A stretch of 64,000 nucleotides of DNA from Larix kaempferi (lineage: Eukaryota > Streptophyta > Pinopsida > Pinales > Pinaceae), in assembly GCA_027924585.1 (NCBI GenBank), contig BSBM01000442.1:4960001-5024000 (forward strand), written 5' to 3'. A program made the position numbers and the translations under genes. Below are positions 44,358-55,599 of the stretch, one piece after another (within the stretch, counting starts at the first letter, position 1; the number at the start of each line of letters is the position of its first letter). The notes below the pieces were generated by a model. The model was given only the letters and a program-made list of their open reading frames with translations, was not told the DNA's origin and did not search any database.

Positions 44358-47144
44358 CTACATTTTGAACTCGTCAGAAGCTACCTTGATCTGCTTCATA
44401 GCTTCCTTGGTCATGGCTTTGAGTGTTGCATAGTATTCAACTTCTTGCTCTATTGGGTGCTTCCCTCCTGTCTGCTGCACTTTCTCCAGATTTTCCTTTA
44501 GTTGTGTCATTACTTGCATCGCTTTGACCGCCATTTTCCCTGCTTCTGTCTGCATCTCATCCAACTGCGTTGTTCTTCTTTTCTACCTCGTTCGCGCCTT
44601 GTTGAAGTGATGTTGTAACTCTTTCAATTCTATCATCTTCGTCATTTGTGCTAGTAGGGGCATCGCCTTAAGAGATCCCCTCAATGCCTCTAATTGTGCC
44701 TCTGCCTCACCAAGTTGCACATTCAGCTAGTGCAACTGCTCATCTTGAACGAGACTTCCCCAAAACTGCGACACTTCTTCTGTGATGCTCTGCGTTTATT
44801 TCTCCATTTCCGCGATCTCTGTCGCGGCCTCCTCAATGGAGCTATTCCTTTCTTCAAATTTCTCTGGTGGTGTGCTTGGAACCGCCGTTGTCTGCAGTTC
44901 CTTATTCTCTTTCTGAAGATCTGCGATGACTGCACCCAACATCAATGCCTTTGATTCTGCAAGCATGTCTTTGCCTAGTTTTGGCGTATCTTCACATGCC
45001 ATGGAGATGGCATGTTCCAACCTCCTTCTATCCTCCATTTCTTTCGTTCTTTCAGTCATTGTCGCATCCTTTTCTTCGCGAATTCGTTCAACCTCCGCTT
45101 CAATGCTTCATACTTGCCACTTATAAGTGACCATTTGATCATGCACCGACGATTCGCGGTCCTTGATCTCTTTCCTCACCCCAGTGTGAGCACGATGCAG
45201 CATAAACATCCACATAATGTTTAAGTCTAAGATGCTAGTGTCTAGTCCTCACAATGCCGCATCCAAGTCTTCATTTCTTATCGTGATCACATTAGGTAAC
45301 ACCTGTATGATCCATCGCTCAGTACCTATATCCACATAGATCCGGTGCACTTCTGATGTACTTGGTTCTACTTATCCTGGATGCATCCTTGTTTCCATGA
45401 TTGCAGTGCCCAGTGTCTGCAATACCTACGACACTTGATGGTTCTCCTCCGCCACAGTCGTTATTTTATTAAGACGCTAATTCATTTGTTCATTGGGGAG
45501 ACTGACAGTAGTACTCCCCTCATCTATCTCCATTCTATGTTTTGTTTTGGATTCCTGTCGTTGAGCCTCTAGCTCTAAATCCGTCTGAGTATCTGTTGAT
45601 GCCCCATCATGGTTTTTGGAGCGCAATTGGTCATATGCACCTTCATCCTCCTCATGTGATTCCTTTGTTTCATCTTGTGTCTTTGGTACATCTATCAGCT
45701 TCCCATCCTCAGGGTCCAACAGTTGATCTTCTTCGACCAGAACCTTCCATTCATCCTGCCATTCTTATACTATGGAATCTAGTTCTTCTTCACTCAACTT
45801 GTATTGTGTCGTGAGCCATTAATTTTTTGGATTTGCGTGGGCTTGGATAAATATTTCCTAAGGCCCCACAGCAAGCATAGCGAGCCTCCTATATTTATTT
45901 GCTGCAGCCTCCATCAGTCGCGGAACCTTCATCGCTTCGGTGCCCAGTTCTTCTAAATAAATGAAAAATGTGATGTTGTTACATTTTTTCCTTTCCTTGT
46001 CATTTAATGCCCATATATTCTAGTATCGTGCCCCTTGGAAAACTTTGGCTATTGTTGTCTCCATGCCCTGATATTACAGAGGCTCCATCCATACAACCAG
46101 TGCAATCAACAATAGGATCCATGAGTATGTGAAGGGCTTACCCTTATCTTACAGTGCCATTGAATCCTCCATTAACTTATTAAGTAAAAATAGCGACCAA
46201 TTCATTTGAAACCAGGTCGTGCACTGTTCTGTCGATGAAATCACTCCTGATGTGCACTAATTGGGGTGATTCTTCCTCACGATATTTATTTCCAATAAAT
46301 TCACCACAAGCCTTACTGATCGATCATTAATTGTGTCGATAAAATATCCACGAGTGTTTTTCTCCACCCCATACTTTGCCTTGATCTTCGCAGCTAGCTT
46401 CTTGTCAGTTTCCTTCCCTTAGAAGTATTGCGATGGATCTACCCCTGATTTGGGTAATCCAGTAATTTGCACGATGAAATCGACAATGATCAAAATCTTT
46501 GTGTCAATACATAAGTAGACGCCATGAAATCATACCAGTAGTTGCTTTATGCATGCGTTTACCTTCGTCGATAGCCCGAAATGCAGCATGTGGATAATGG
46601 ATAGCAGTCCTGAGAACTACAACCCCAATTCCCATTGCACTAGTTCTCTAGTGATTGGATCTCCATATTCATGTGTTTTGTCAAAAAACATGCACTGAGT
46701 GCACTCCGGGTACACCAAAATGTCATGATTGTTGTATTGCAGTTTTTGAAGTCGCTGCAATACATCTCCTATGGTGTGGACACCCTTCGGTGTTGCTGGC
46801 TCATATATGGTGTACTTGGAATTATTTCCAAGTCTTATCGCTAGAGCCCCTTCTTTCCGCAATGGAACATAACCTGGTATGTCCTCTATTTTCAGACCTT
46901 GTTTCCCTCCTCTTGGTGTCCTTTCTTCCTCTGCGGCACATGATGTGCCCGCTTCTCCTGCTGCACCTGCAACCCATGCCGAGCTGCAAGTATTCTTCGT
47001 TCTCCATTTGGTATCCGCTGGTAAGTTGGCGCTTCTTTTCTTTCTAAATATCCGCGATGATGCACTTTTTGGTTGCTTATGGACAATTTCCATTGTCCTG
47101 GGTCGTTCCTGCATTATAGCACTGTAAATTACATGTGCCATCAT
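44358..47144 (-). pseudogene. Element D long extra ORF downstream of integrase
   Basis: Four open pieces (46617-47144, 45477-45719, 44796-45059, 44358-44564) all lie in the same minus-strand frame, and the sequence between them reads on in that frame, giving about 928 codons broken only by point stops. It begins MMAHVIYSAIMQERPR. It includes a conserved-looking block TIGDVLQRLQKLQYNNHDIL and YPECTQCMFFD, a middle block KPFTYSWILLLIALVVWMEP, an acidic part (DETKESHEEDEGAYDQL) and a C-terminal coiled-coil-rich half (VIADLQKENKELQ, QVMTQLKENLEKVQQ). I do not recognise a characterised family. Extra 3' ORFs are known in several gypsy branches; the function is unknown. The absence of frameshifts suggests coding constraint before it died. 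Confidence 0.6.
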
Positions 47145-47606
47145 AATTCTATGAACTCACTCATCGCTTGGCTCTATTCTACAATTTCACCAATTCTCAC
47201 AATGCACAATGAATCGAGATGTCCATCTATGCATGCATTTATAGATTTGGTTTCCTGATTCCCGTCCATCGAGTCAATTCTATGCAATTATTTCCAATTC
47301 CTCCATCAATTTAACAAATTCGGCGCACTCATTGGTCATTAAATGCATATTTATCCACTTGCGTCATCGTCCGCCGCATCTTAACTGCTACATTTATTAC
47401 CAAATTTGACTAGTTCACACTTCGTCGGATGTCAACAGGCCCAAACCTCGTTGTTGTTTCAAACTTCCTCGCTATTCCATCGACAAAAATATGAATTTGA
47501 TCCTTGTCGCAGTGCTGTCGACGGACTCCCGGACTTCGTAATGTACCTATTTCATTCATATATATATAAATATATATATATATTTCATGTCGACTTCTTC
47601 GCTTTC

Positions 47607-48598
47607 TCAGTCTATGTGCATTGGACTATCCCGATAGGGATTGAGCTGGCTCCCATTCACTAAATTTGTCAACAGTGTTCCATCTAACTTTTGCAGTTGA
47701 ACTACACCCCCATTAGTGATGAAATTTATGATGTACAGACCAAGCCAATGCATCTGGAGCTTACCTGGTTGTTTTGCAAACTTACTATCATATAGGAGAA
47801 CCATGTCTCCATGCCGAAAGTTCTTTGTATTTATATGGTGATCATGCCATGCCTTCTGTCGATATTTTTCTACCCACTGATGAAATCCTGCGATGAAGCG
47901 ATCTTCTTCAAGTTGTAGTAGTTTTGCTAATCTTTCTTCAATGGCTCCGTCGTCGCTCATTCCTGTCCCTGCTGCAATGTGAAGACTAGGGACAATGTAC
48001 TCCATCAGCATCATCGCTTCTTGCCCATATACTAACTTGAAAGGGGTCTGGCCTGTCAATCTTTTGCATATCATTCTATAGGCCCATAATACCGCCGGAA
48101 TATTCAAGTCCCAGTCATCACGGTTTTTATTACACACCTTAGTGAGCGTGTTCTCCAATATTTTGTTCAGCGCCTCAATTGATCCATTCGCCTATGGGTG
48201 ATATGGGGTACTTTTTCTATGCTGAATCTAGAATTCCTCGATCATTTCTCTGATGGTATGATTGAAAAAATGTGTGCCTTTATTCTCATTAATATCTTTG
48301 GACACCCAAATCTAGTGACCACTTTGTCGAAGAGAAACCTTGTTGTTGTCACAGTTGTGCAATCCTTCACCAGTGTTGCTTCAACCCATCTTTTCAAGTA
48401 ATCGGTCACATTAATAATGTACCTAACACTTGTTCTTTTTCCTAGTGGGTTAATGGGTCCCACAAAGTCTACTGCCCATTTGTCGAAGGGTCGTAATGTC
48501 AACTGAGGAACTAGTGGCATTTCATCCCTTCCTGATGGTTTCCCTATTCTTTGACATAGATCATAGCTTTTAGCATAATCTGTTGCATCACCATGCAC
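47607..48598 (-). pseudogene. Element D integrase
   Basis: Two pieces in different frames. 48242-48598 has DLCQRIGKPS, then FDKWAVDFVGPIN with the first catalytic Asp, and ends around CPKILM. A one-base loss near 48295 shifts the frame; the other frame continues ENKGTHF, where the family has SDQGTHF, so the second catalytic Asp is replaced by Asn. It goes on with HRKSTPYHP[12 protein letters not shown] (catalytic Glu) and to 47607 with [28 protein letters not shown] and the C-terminal [18 protein letters not shown] domain. It is inactive by frameshift, stop and active-site change. Confidence 0.88.
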
Positions 48599-49021
48599 TA
48601 TTGGAAACCATAATCCAACCCTAACTATCTTCCTAGTGGTTGCACTCCCTCAATAATGTCCTCCTGTGATCCCATTGTGAGATTCTTCCAACACACTTTC
48701 TTGTTCATGTGGAAGGACAAATCGACGAAGAACTTCATCTGGCCCCATCTTGTATAGTTTTCCTACGATTAGTTGGAAATCAACGGCCCTGAAAACTAAC
48801 TGCTTCTTATGACTGCTAGTGAACTCCTCAAGTGCTCTTCATGTAGCTAAGAACTGAACAATCTATTTGTAATGGTCATTGACCATTCCAATCCTAAATA
48901 GTTGTGCATCGATAAATCCTTCATCGATGCTCCTTTGTTCTTCACCTGATTCAATCCTTGATAGATGATTGGGTCCTGCATTCAATCATCTAGGCTTCAC
49001 AATTATTTCAAAATCAAACTC

Positions 49022-50233
49022 CTAAAATAGAAACAACCACCGACAGATTTCCCCCCAAAACACAGGCTTGTTGGCCAAGTACTTTAATGCTGAGTGGTTA
49101 GTAAACATCTTGAAGTGTCCTCCAAGCAGATAGTGTCGGAATTTTTGTAACACATATACCATCGCCAGGCCTTCTCTTTCTTTCGTCATATATTTATTCT
49201 CTGTGGTGGATAACTTCTGGCTCGCAAATGTCATCGGATGGTCAATTGAACCTTCTCCAAGCTAGGCCAATATCACCCCTAGCTTTACTGACGAAGCATC
49301 TACACTGACATGGAATTCTTTCTTCTAGTCAGGGAAGACTAATATTGGTGTTGCAACCATATTTTCCTTCAGTATGTCGACGCTCTTTTGGCACTCGTCA
49401 TTCCACTCAAAATTTGCATCCTTCTTTAATAGCTTCTCTATGGGTGCAATAATCGTTTCATATCCCCTTATGAACTTTCTGTAATATCCTATATGTCCCA
49501 ACGTCGCCCTCAGCTGCTTTACTATAGTTGGTGCTGGTAAGACGACAATGATAGTAATCGTGGTTGGGTCGACCAACATACCTTCCTTACATACAATATG
49601 TCCCAATAGGATACCAAATGGTGCACAAAAGATACACTTCTTTAGATTCAACAAAATATGATGTCGTCGAAATCTTTCTAGAAACATCCTGTGGTTCGCA
49701 ATGTGGTCCTTAACCAACCCATATACGGTCCAGTCGTCCATATACACCGCCAAAAAATTGTGAATGAAATATTTGAACGCAATGATGACTAGCCTTGAAA
49801 ATATTGCGGGGATGCTCTTGAGACCAAACGACATCACTGTATACTTAAAGTGGCCCCACTCTATTATGAAGGTGGTTTTATGTTGATCTTCTTTTGCAAT
49901 CATGATCTGGTGGTAGCCTGAGAGCCCATATTTGAATGAGTATACTTCATGTCCTCCAACACCTTCAAGTACTTTGTTGGTAAAGGGTGTGAGGAATGGA
50001 TCATGAAGGCATGCATCGTTTAAAATCCTTAGTTCGATGCAAATCCAAATTTCGCCGATCTTTTTATCTTCGATGACCATTGGGATGATCCATTCTGACT
50101 CTTCAATAGGTTCAATGATCCCTGCATCCAACATCTGCTCTATCTCAGGCTTGACCCTCTCTTTGTATCTAGGGTTCAATCTATACGGTTGTTGCTTTAC
50201 TGGATTTGCATCAAGTTTGAGAGGGATCTTCAT
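49022..50233 (-). pseudogene. Element D reverse transcriptase and RNase H
   Basis: The 302-residue open piece 49325-50233 covers most of RT: KIPLKLDANPVKQQPYRLNP, DAGIIEPIEESEWIIPMV, SFKYGLSGYHQIMI, then VYMDDWTVYG with the YMDD catalytic pair (about residue 165) and the connection region ATLGHIGYYRKFIRGYE. A stop (TTC-TAG-type) at about 49325 separates it from the gypsy RNase H at 49022-49234 (FASQKLSTTENKYMTKEREG and HYLLGGHFKMFTNHSALKY), where TDHSALK reads TNHSALK, so a catalytic Asp is Asn. Close match to the gypsy pattern, modest damage. Confidence 0.9.
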
Positions 50234-50417
50234 CTCACCCAGGTCCCCGAAAATGCCTTCATTTAAGAAAAATTCATCCGAAACAAATATTGAAATTCAT
50301 GCAGTAGGTCAGTGACCTTCCAATTGTTGAATCATTCCAATATTCTCCAATACTATCAAACTTGTTATATTCCACTGACCCAATATTAACCTTCTTAATT
50401 TTCAACAGTTGTTTGAA

Positions 50418-51170
50418 TTATTCGAACGACATATCTGGTGCTTCGACATCGCGGCTTCCTTCTGACTCTGGGACAAAGACGTCTCTAGGATCTTCCCCTC
50501 CATCAGGTCCTCCTAGAACATTATAACATTCCATCATCATTTCTAGCGTCGCATTCCATTGTGGTCCCATTGGTATTTCTGTCGGAACTATCTCGAGTAC
50601 CTTTTCACAGATTTCCTGCAGTGCACTGTGGATGAAAGGATTCTCATCAGTGAAACTGAATGTGTGACTAAAACTAGTGATCAACTCTTCCTATGTAGTT
50701 TTTCCTCATTGCAGTTCTGCTGTGATGTACCAGCTCCGTGGTAATTCATATAGCATATGGATGAATGCATGAACCCATTCCTGCTTTGGCCTCATTCCCC
50801 ATGCAATTTGACACTCTCCCAGATGATCCCTTGTGTCACTTCTTCCATTATATTTCTTCCCTTTGTAGCATTCATTCTCCCCAAATCTGGATTCCATCAA
50901 TTGTCGACATAGTTTCCAGCTCATTATCGATGACTTGTGCGCATCCCACCACCTTGCTGTAGTAGCCTTCAATGCTTCTTCTATCACCAGCAAGCGCTGT
51001 AGTTCTGAAACCTTGTCTTCAAATTCGTGGATGAATATTTCCATATTAGGTAATCCTTCATATGTCAGCAGATCACATACTTCTATTGCTACCCATCTCA
51101 ACGATTGAGTGATTCGTACACATTTCCTGAATGATACCTCATGCAGCCGATTCTTCCAGTTTTCTAGCAC
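50418..51170 (-). pseudogene. Element D second capsid-like region between protease and RT
   Basis: Open pieces 50706-51170 and 50418-50684 share one frame. The first reads PNMEIFIHEFEDKVSELQ, EEALKATTARWWDAHKSSI and MESRFGE, then DHLGECQIAWGMRPKQEWVH and HMLYELPRSWYI. The 'LK-TARWW-HK' and 'W---P---W---' pattern is that of Retrotrans_gag capsids. The second, FTDENPFIHSALQEICEKV and MMMECYNVLGG, reads toward RT. It lies downstream of the protease, away from the proper gag at 52.8-53.4 kb. It may be a genuine family feature or a capture of another gag. Confidence 0.6.
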
Positions 51171-51399
51171 CTCATCAGAGTCTGATGATGCTGAACTGAT
51201 ACTTCACCACCCCAATTCTCCATCGGCGGTGGTATTGATGTAATCTTTTGAAACATTGAAGATGTTGTCCCATCCTTCTATGAACTCATCTCTCATTGGT
51301 TCGACATATATTTTCCCTTCAAGTGGATCGAGTGGGGAAATGACCCTGTTGTCGCGGTTCTCAAAATACATCATACTTTTCTTAAATTTGATAACGACC

Positions 51400-52013
51400 T
51401 AATTTTCCATTGCCTATTCTATTCCCAATAGCACAGGATATGGGCTTGTGTTGTCGACTATCTCTATGACATCAAAATCTGCGTATGTCTTCGGTCCTTC
51501 TAGTTCGACAAGTAGATGAGGAAATCGACCGATTGGTGTGAACTTGCTATGATTTGTCAATCAAAGCTGCACAGGGGACCATACCAACCATGGATTCCCC
51601 ATCATTTCTCATGTTTTCTTAGTTAGGATATTCACATCCGATCCTAGATCCAAGATGATAGAATGTACACCATATATGCCAATATGGGCATTCATCCTCA
51701 TTTCTCTCCCCATCTTCTTCCTGTGCAATTGGTTTACTGTTTGACCTTGTCTCCCTTCCTCCTGTCGATACAAGAAGCTAGCTATCTCTTCTAGTGCGTC
51801 TTGATCCTTCGCTAATGTCAAGCAAATTTCTATAAAATTTCTCAGACTACTGACCTTCCCTAGCGACCTCTGCGAATTTGTCGTATAAAAAATGGGCGTC
51901 ATCTCATAGACAGGTTCTTTGTGGACTATAGGCAGTGACTTACCATTATTATTGACTAGTGCATCTCGTGCTTCCAAAAGAATTTTTTTCTGCTTCGACA
52001 TCAAATCATACAT
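51400..52013 (-). pseudogene. Element D protease region
   Basis: The frame 51609-52013 ends in AHIGIYGVHSIILDLGSDVN with ILTKKTW-like sequence, the retropepsin active-site loop with DLGSD in place of D-T/S-G-A. Beyond its stop the minus strand continues with a hydrophilic strand region (RFPHLLVELEGPKTYADFD, about 51480-51530) and SPYPVLLGIE (about 51430), the second-half LLG motif. The first half is a spacer from gag (LTLAKDQDALEEIASFLYRQ). Confidence 0.7.
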
Positions 52014-52399
52014 GCTTCCGGGTCATGGGCTGAACACTTGGCATTGGCCTATCTTATCCATTCACAACTCCTCCTCTGGTTACCACTGCGACATTTACTG
52101 GTCAACCTATGATATCAATTGACATATTCTGCACATTTGGATTAGGGTTTTGGTTCTGGTTTACATTCAGATTTGGTTGCGGTTGTGGTGCATTCTTAGT
52201 CTGCCACTTCACGATTAACTAAGGACAATCTTCGACATTGTGATCGGCTGCACTGCAATAGGTACACTACGGGGTCAGATTTGGGAAATATCTCTGATAA
52301 TGTATGATCTGACCAATGGCCACAATTATAGCATGTGACCAGTCCTCGACCTCGAACAAAGGTTCCTCCATGAACAAAACCTCCGCCACGACCACCACA

Positions 52400-54116
52400 A
52401 AATCCTCCTCTTAATACACCTCACGGTTGATTATATTGTGTCGGATATACTACGGCTGCGGTTGTGCAGGAGGTTGCTCATCTCCCTTCATGAAATAAGT
52501 ATCAGCAATCCTTTCCTGAAGCAAGTCATATGCTCTAAAATCCTTCTCCTCATGACCGATAAACCGACAGAAGTTACAAAAAATATTATCCGGCTTCGAC
52601 ACAACCTTCTGTAAATACACACATTCCTCTGAGCGATGTCCCCTTGTTTGAAAAATTTGACACCAGGACATCCGTCCTTGACTGGGTGGATTTGGTGCAC
52701 CAGACTGTAAATATTCACGGAATTCAGGACACTGATATTTATGATGTCCTTCAGAATTGTATCAAATTCACCATACTTCTTAACGAACTTCCTTCCCTTT
52801 CTTAATACCATGTAGATGGATAGTCAAATTTTCTAGCTGCGACTAGATCTAGCTCATGCCAATCCCTCTTTCGCTAATCGGCGAAGCTTCAAGCTTCATT
52901 GCGATTTCCAACGCCTCTACCTGAGATAGGATATTTTGCTACATCAACAACATCCAAATGTGTGGTATCAATCCGGAAATAAACCATTCCTTATGTTGTA
53001 TGTCGCTCATTCCAAAACTAACTTTAGCCATCAGAGTGTTGAACCTCTAATTAAACTCCCACACCAACTCATTAGGGAATTTCTTTATTTCCTTCAAATC
53101 TGTGATATACTGCGATTCTGATTTTGGTTTCTTAAATTCTTCGATCAATATAGCCCTAATTTCTGCTAGGGTTTTCTGAGGACACCCTATAGGTACTTGT
53201 ATAAACTTCATGTACCAATCCAGGGTGCGGCCTCTAAAGGTCGTTGCCAATTGTCCTTTCTTAATATCGTCATCTTTCACTTGTTTTAATTTCCATGTCG
53301 CTTCATATAAGAACCATTATTGTTCGGGATCCTCAGTCCCATTACCCTGAAAAAGAGGCATCTTTACGTCATTACTCACCATCCTTTGTTTTCTACTGGT
53401 GTTTGTAGATCTGCTAGTCTTACTGTTGTTATAGCACGTAGGACAACCCTGCGAAGAGCTTTTGTTTCTTCCTCCAAATTTTGGCGTAGTGTATGGGGTT
53501 GTGGGTACGTTGTAGGTTTGTTTCTGTCCTTCCCTAGGTTCAGGGGTATATTGGTCATCCTCTTCATCGTCGTAGGGTCTCTTAGTCCCTTGTGGCCCCA
53601 TTCCGCAATCCTCAGTTTCGGTCGAACTAGAAATATCTCTCTCTATCTCAGTCCTCCTCTTCTTCTCAGGCCGGAACCTCAACCCACTTCTTAGGAGAAC
53701 AAAATCTTCCACGGCTTCCCTCGCAATTTCATCATAGCTCATATCTATCTACCCCGCATCATTCTATCAGACCTACATCTGCGTAGTAACCACAAGCTCC
53801 ACACACCCAAGCTTTACTCGTCAGAGTTCATCTTCAGTATTCATTTTTCAAAAACGAGAATTTTGATCCACAATTGTAGCGACAATAGATACCTTCCTAT
53901 GCATCCCTTAAATAAATTCCTTTCTGCGTCGCTGTAGGATTTAACTATGTCGATATCAAACTCAGTAATGTATCCTTCCAAATTTCTATCTACCCAAATA
54001 TCGACAACCCTAGAAGCTTTGTTGTTAACCCGACTCAATTGTTGGATCACTTCTGGGGTCCAATGTTCAGGATCACCTCCTTGGAAATTCTTCTTCTGAA
54101 AAGTTAGTTGCGCCAA
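52400..54116 (-). pseudogene. Element D gag with capsid and zinc knuckles
   Basis: Gag starts with MAQLTFQKKNFQGGDPEHWT (54116). A second frame (53317-53742) has an acidic, basic and Thr/Pro-rich linker ending VKMPLFQGNGTEDPEQ. Then follows the capsid core at 53047-53280 (GQLATTFRGRTLDWYMKFIQ, LIEEFKKPKSESQYIT and ELVWEFNQRF). 52450-52671 carries two knuckle-like motifs: CQIFQTRGHRSEEC (the second Cys is Phe) and CNFCRFIGHEEKDF (the last Cys is Phe). Frameshifts separate the pieces. It once formed the particle shell and packaged RNA. Confidence 0.8.
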
Positions 54117-54340
54117 CCATTCATATAACAGTATAGGAAACTCGCAGAAAAATACCTCGTGGATATCATAGTAGATGTACTTCTACAACAACTCAATTGT
54201 TGACCATATAGGGTTCCGATTTTATTCCTCAACAAATTATTGCATCCTTTTATGGAACCATTCCATGATCTCCGGATTTGTCGAATGCCACAACATGTCC
54301 TCTCTCCTTTTCGCACTAGGGTCCCATCAAAAAAACCATT

Positions 54341-55200
54341 TGTTGATGCAGATCTATCGACATGGGTTCACTTCTCACAATTGTCAACAAAACTCAATGC
54401 AATCTCCCATAGACATCGGCCTGGAAAGGGTTTATCCTTTCCAACAACACTTGCAGAGCGAGTGAGGTCTCACCTGAGATATCTAAGTGGGGCAGCAGGA
54501 ACCACATTTCCGCAGATATAAGAGAACATTCATCATTCACATTCAATCACAATTTAACCCAAAGATCGACATAATCATCATTCACATCAAAACATGTTAA
54601 TCAGATCTATGTAATAACAGATTATAGACACACATCTAACCGATCTTAGATACATAACACAACTGTGAAATTGCAGATTCAATCATAAACCATATTTAAC
54701 CTTGTTGCGATAACATACATTCAATTATACTATGATTAGACATATTCAATCACACGATGACAAGTTAAAAGAGACAAAGAGATAGACAAAACGATCATTC
54801 TCATTACTCATCAGTTTGTCTTACATCGCAGAATCAGGAATACACTTCTGCAAAATCAATACAAAGTCAGATCATCCATGATAAGATGTCAAAAAGATGC
54901 GATCCAAAAATATGTCCATTCAGATGCAATCAAATGTCCAAAGATCAAAAGGATAAAAAATGATCGATACAAAAATTCCCTTAGGATTACAATTCTACTC
55001 CTATTTATAGGCTCACTTGGTCGTTACACTTGGTCCACTTTGCAAAGTGACTCATTAACTAATTAACTAATTAACCAATTACTCTACATTATTTACTTAA
55101 CTTCTTCTTTATCCACTCCATGACTGGTCCTTTACCCTTGTCGCTGTCCGTTTCGTCGCTGAATGTACCAAAACTTGTGTGGCTTAGCCCCATGCCAACA
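54341..55200 (-). repeat. 5' LTR of element D
   Basis: The plus strand starts TGTTGATGCAGATC and ends CATGCCAACA at 55200. The minus-strand TATAAATAG lies at 55001-55009. Directly before it, on the minus strand, the primer-site position reads ATGGTTTTTTTGATGGGACC (54321-54340), which is probably a mutated tRNA primer site; I cannot name the tRNA. Flanked by GATGT at 55201-55205. Confidence 0.92.
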
Positions 55201-55586
55201 GATGTGATCATATTGTTCTACTATCATTCCAAGTGGTCATATGATAAAGTAATTCACTCTAGAGGTGTCCAGTCTATAGAGGAGACTTAATAGCTCAACC
55301 ATGGTTAGTAGTACATCATACACCATTCATACTTCGACATGAAAAGAATTTACCTCAACACATGAGGCACCAACTCAACACATGAGGATCTCTCTTGACA
55401 CACAAGACCTTATCCTTAACGAGAAATATTGTACAACCTCATCACTTTGGCATACAAAACACTTACCTCAACATATGAGGCTTAAAATTTACTCAAGCTC
55501 CCTAAGGCACTGCATGGACACACGAGTCTCAATCCTGGCACACAAGATTGACTTGGAGAATGAGTCATGATGATGTAACTTTAACA
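55201..55586 (-). repeat. Copia E 3' LTR, proximal part
   Basis: The minus strand begins TGTTAAAGTTACATC at 55586 after the purine tract. It contains repeated phrases 'ctcaacacatgaggc' (plus strand). It is cut by D at the GATGT target site and resumes at 43441. Confidence 0.8.
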
Positions 55587-55599
55587 CTCCCTCTCAGTG

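Larger units (their letters stand above)
43442..55200 (-). mobile_element. Complete gypsy element D, 11.8 kb
   Basis: LTRs 43442-44290 and 54341-55200 share their sequence along their length, with GATGT on both outer sides. Minus-strand order from the right: LTR, gag with zinc knuckles, protease, a second capsid-like region, RT, RNase H, integrase, a long extra ORF, LTR. The RT and integrase belong to a gypsy family common in gymnosperm-type genomes as I recall it (inference). LTR divergence is around 10% by eye, and all genes contain stops or frameshifts, so it is an old insertion. Confidence 0.93.
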
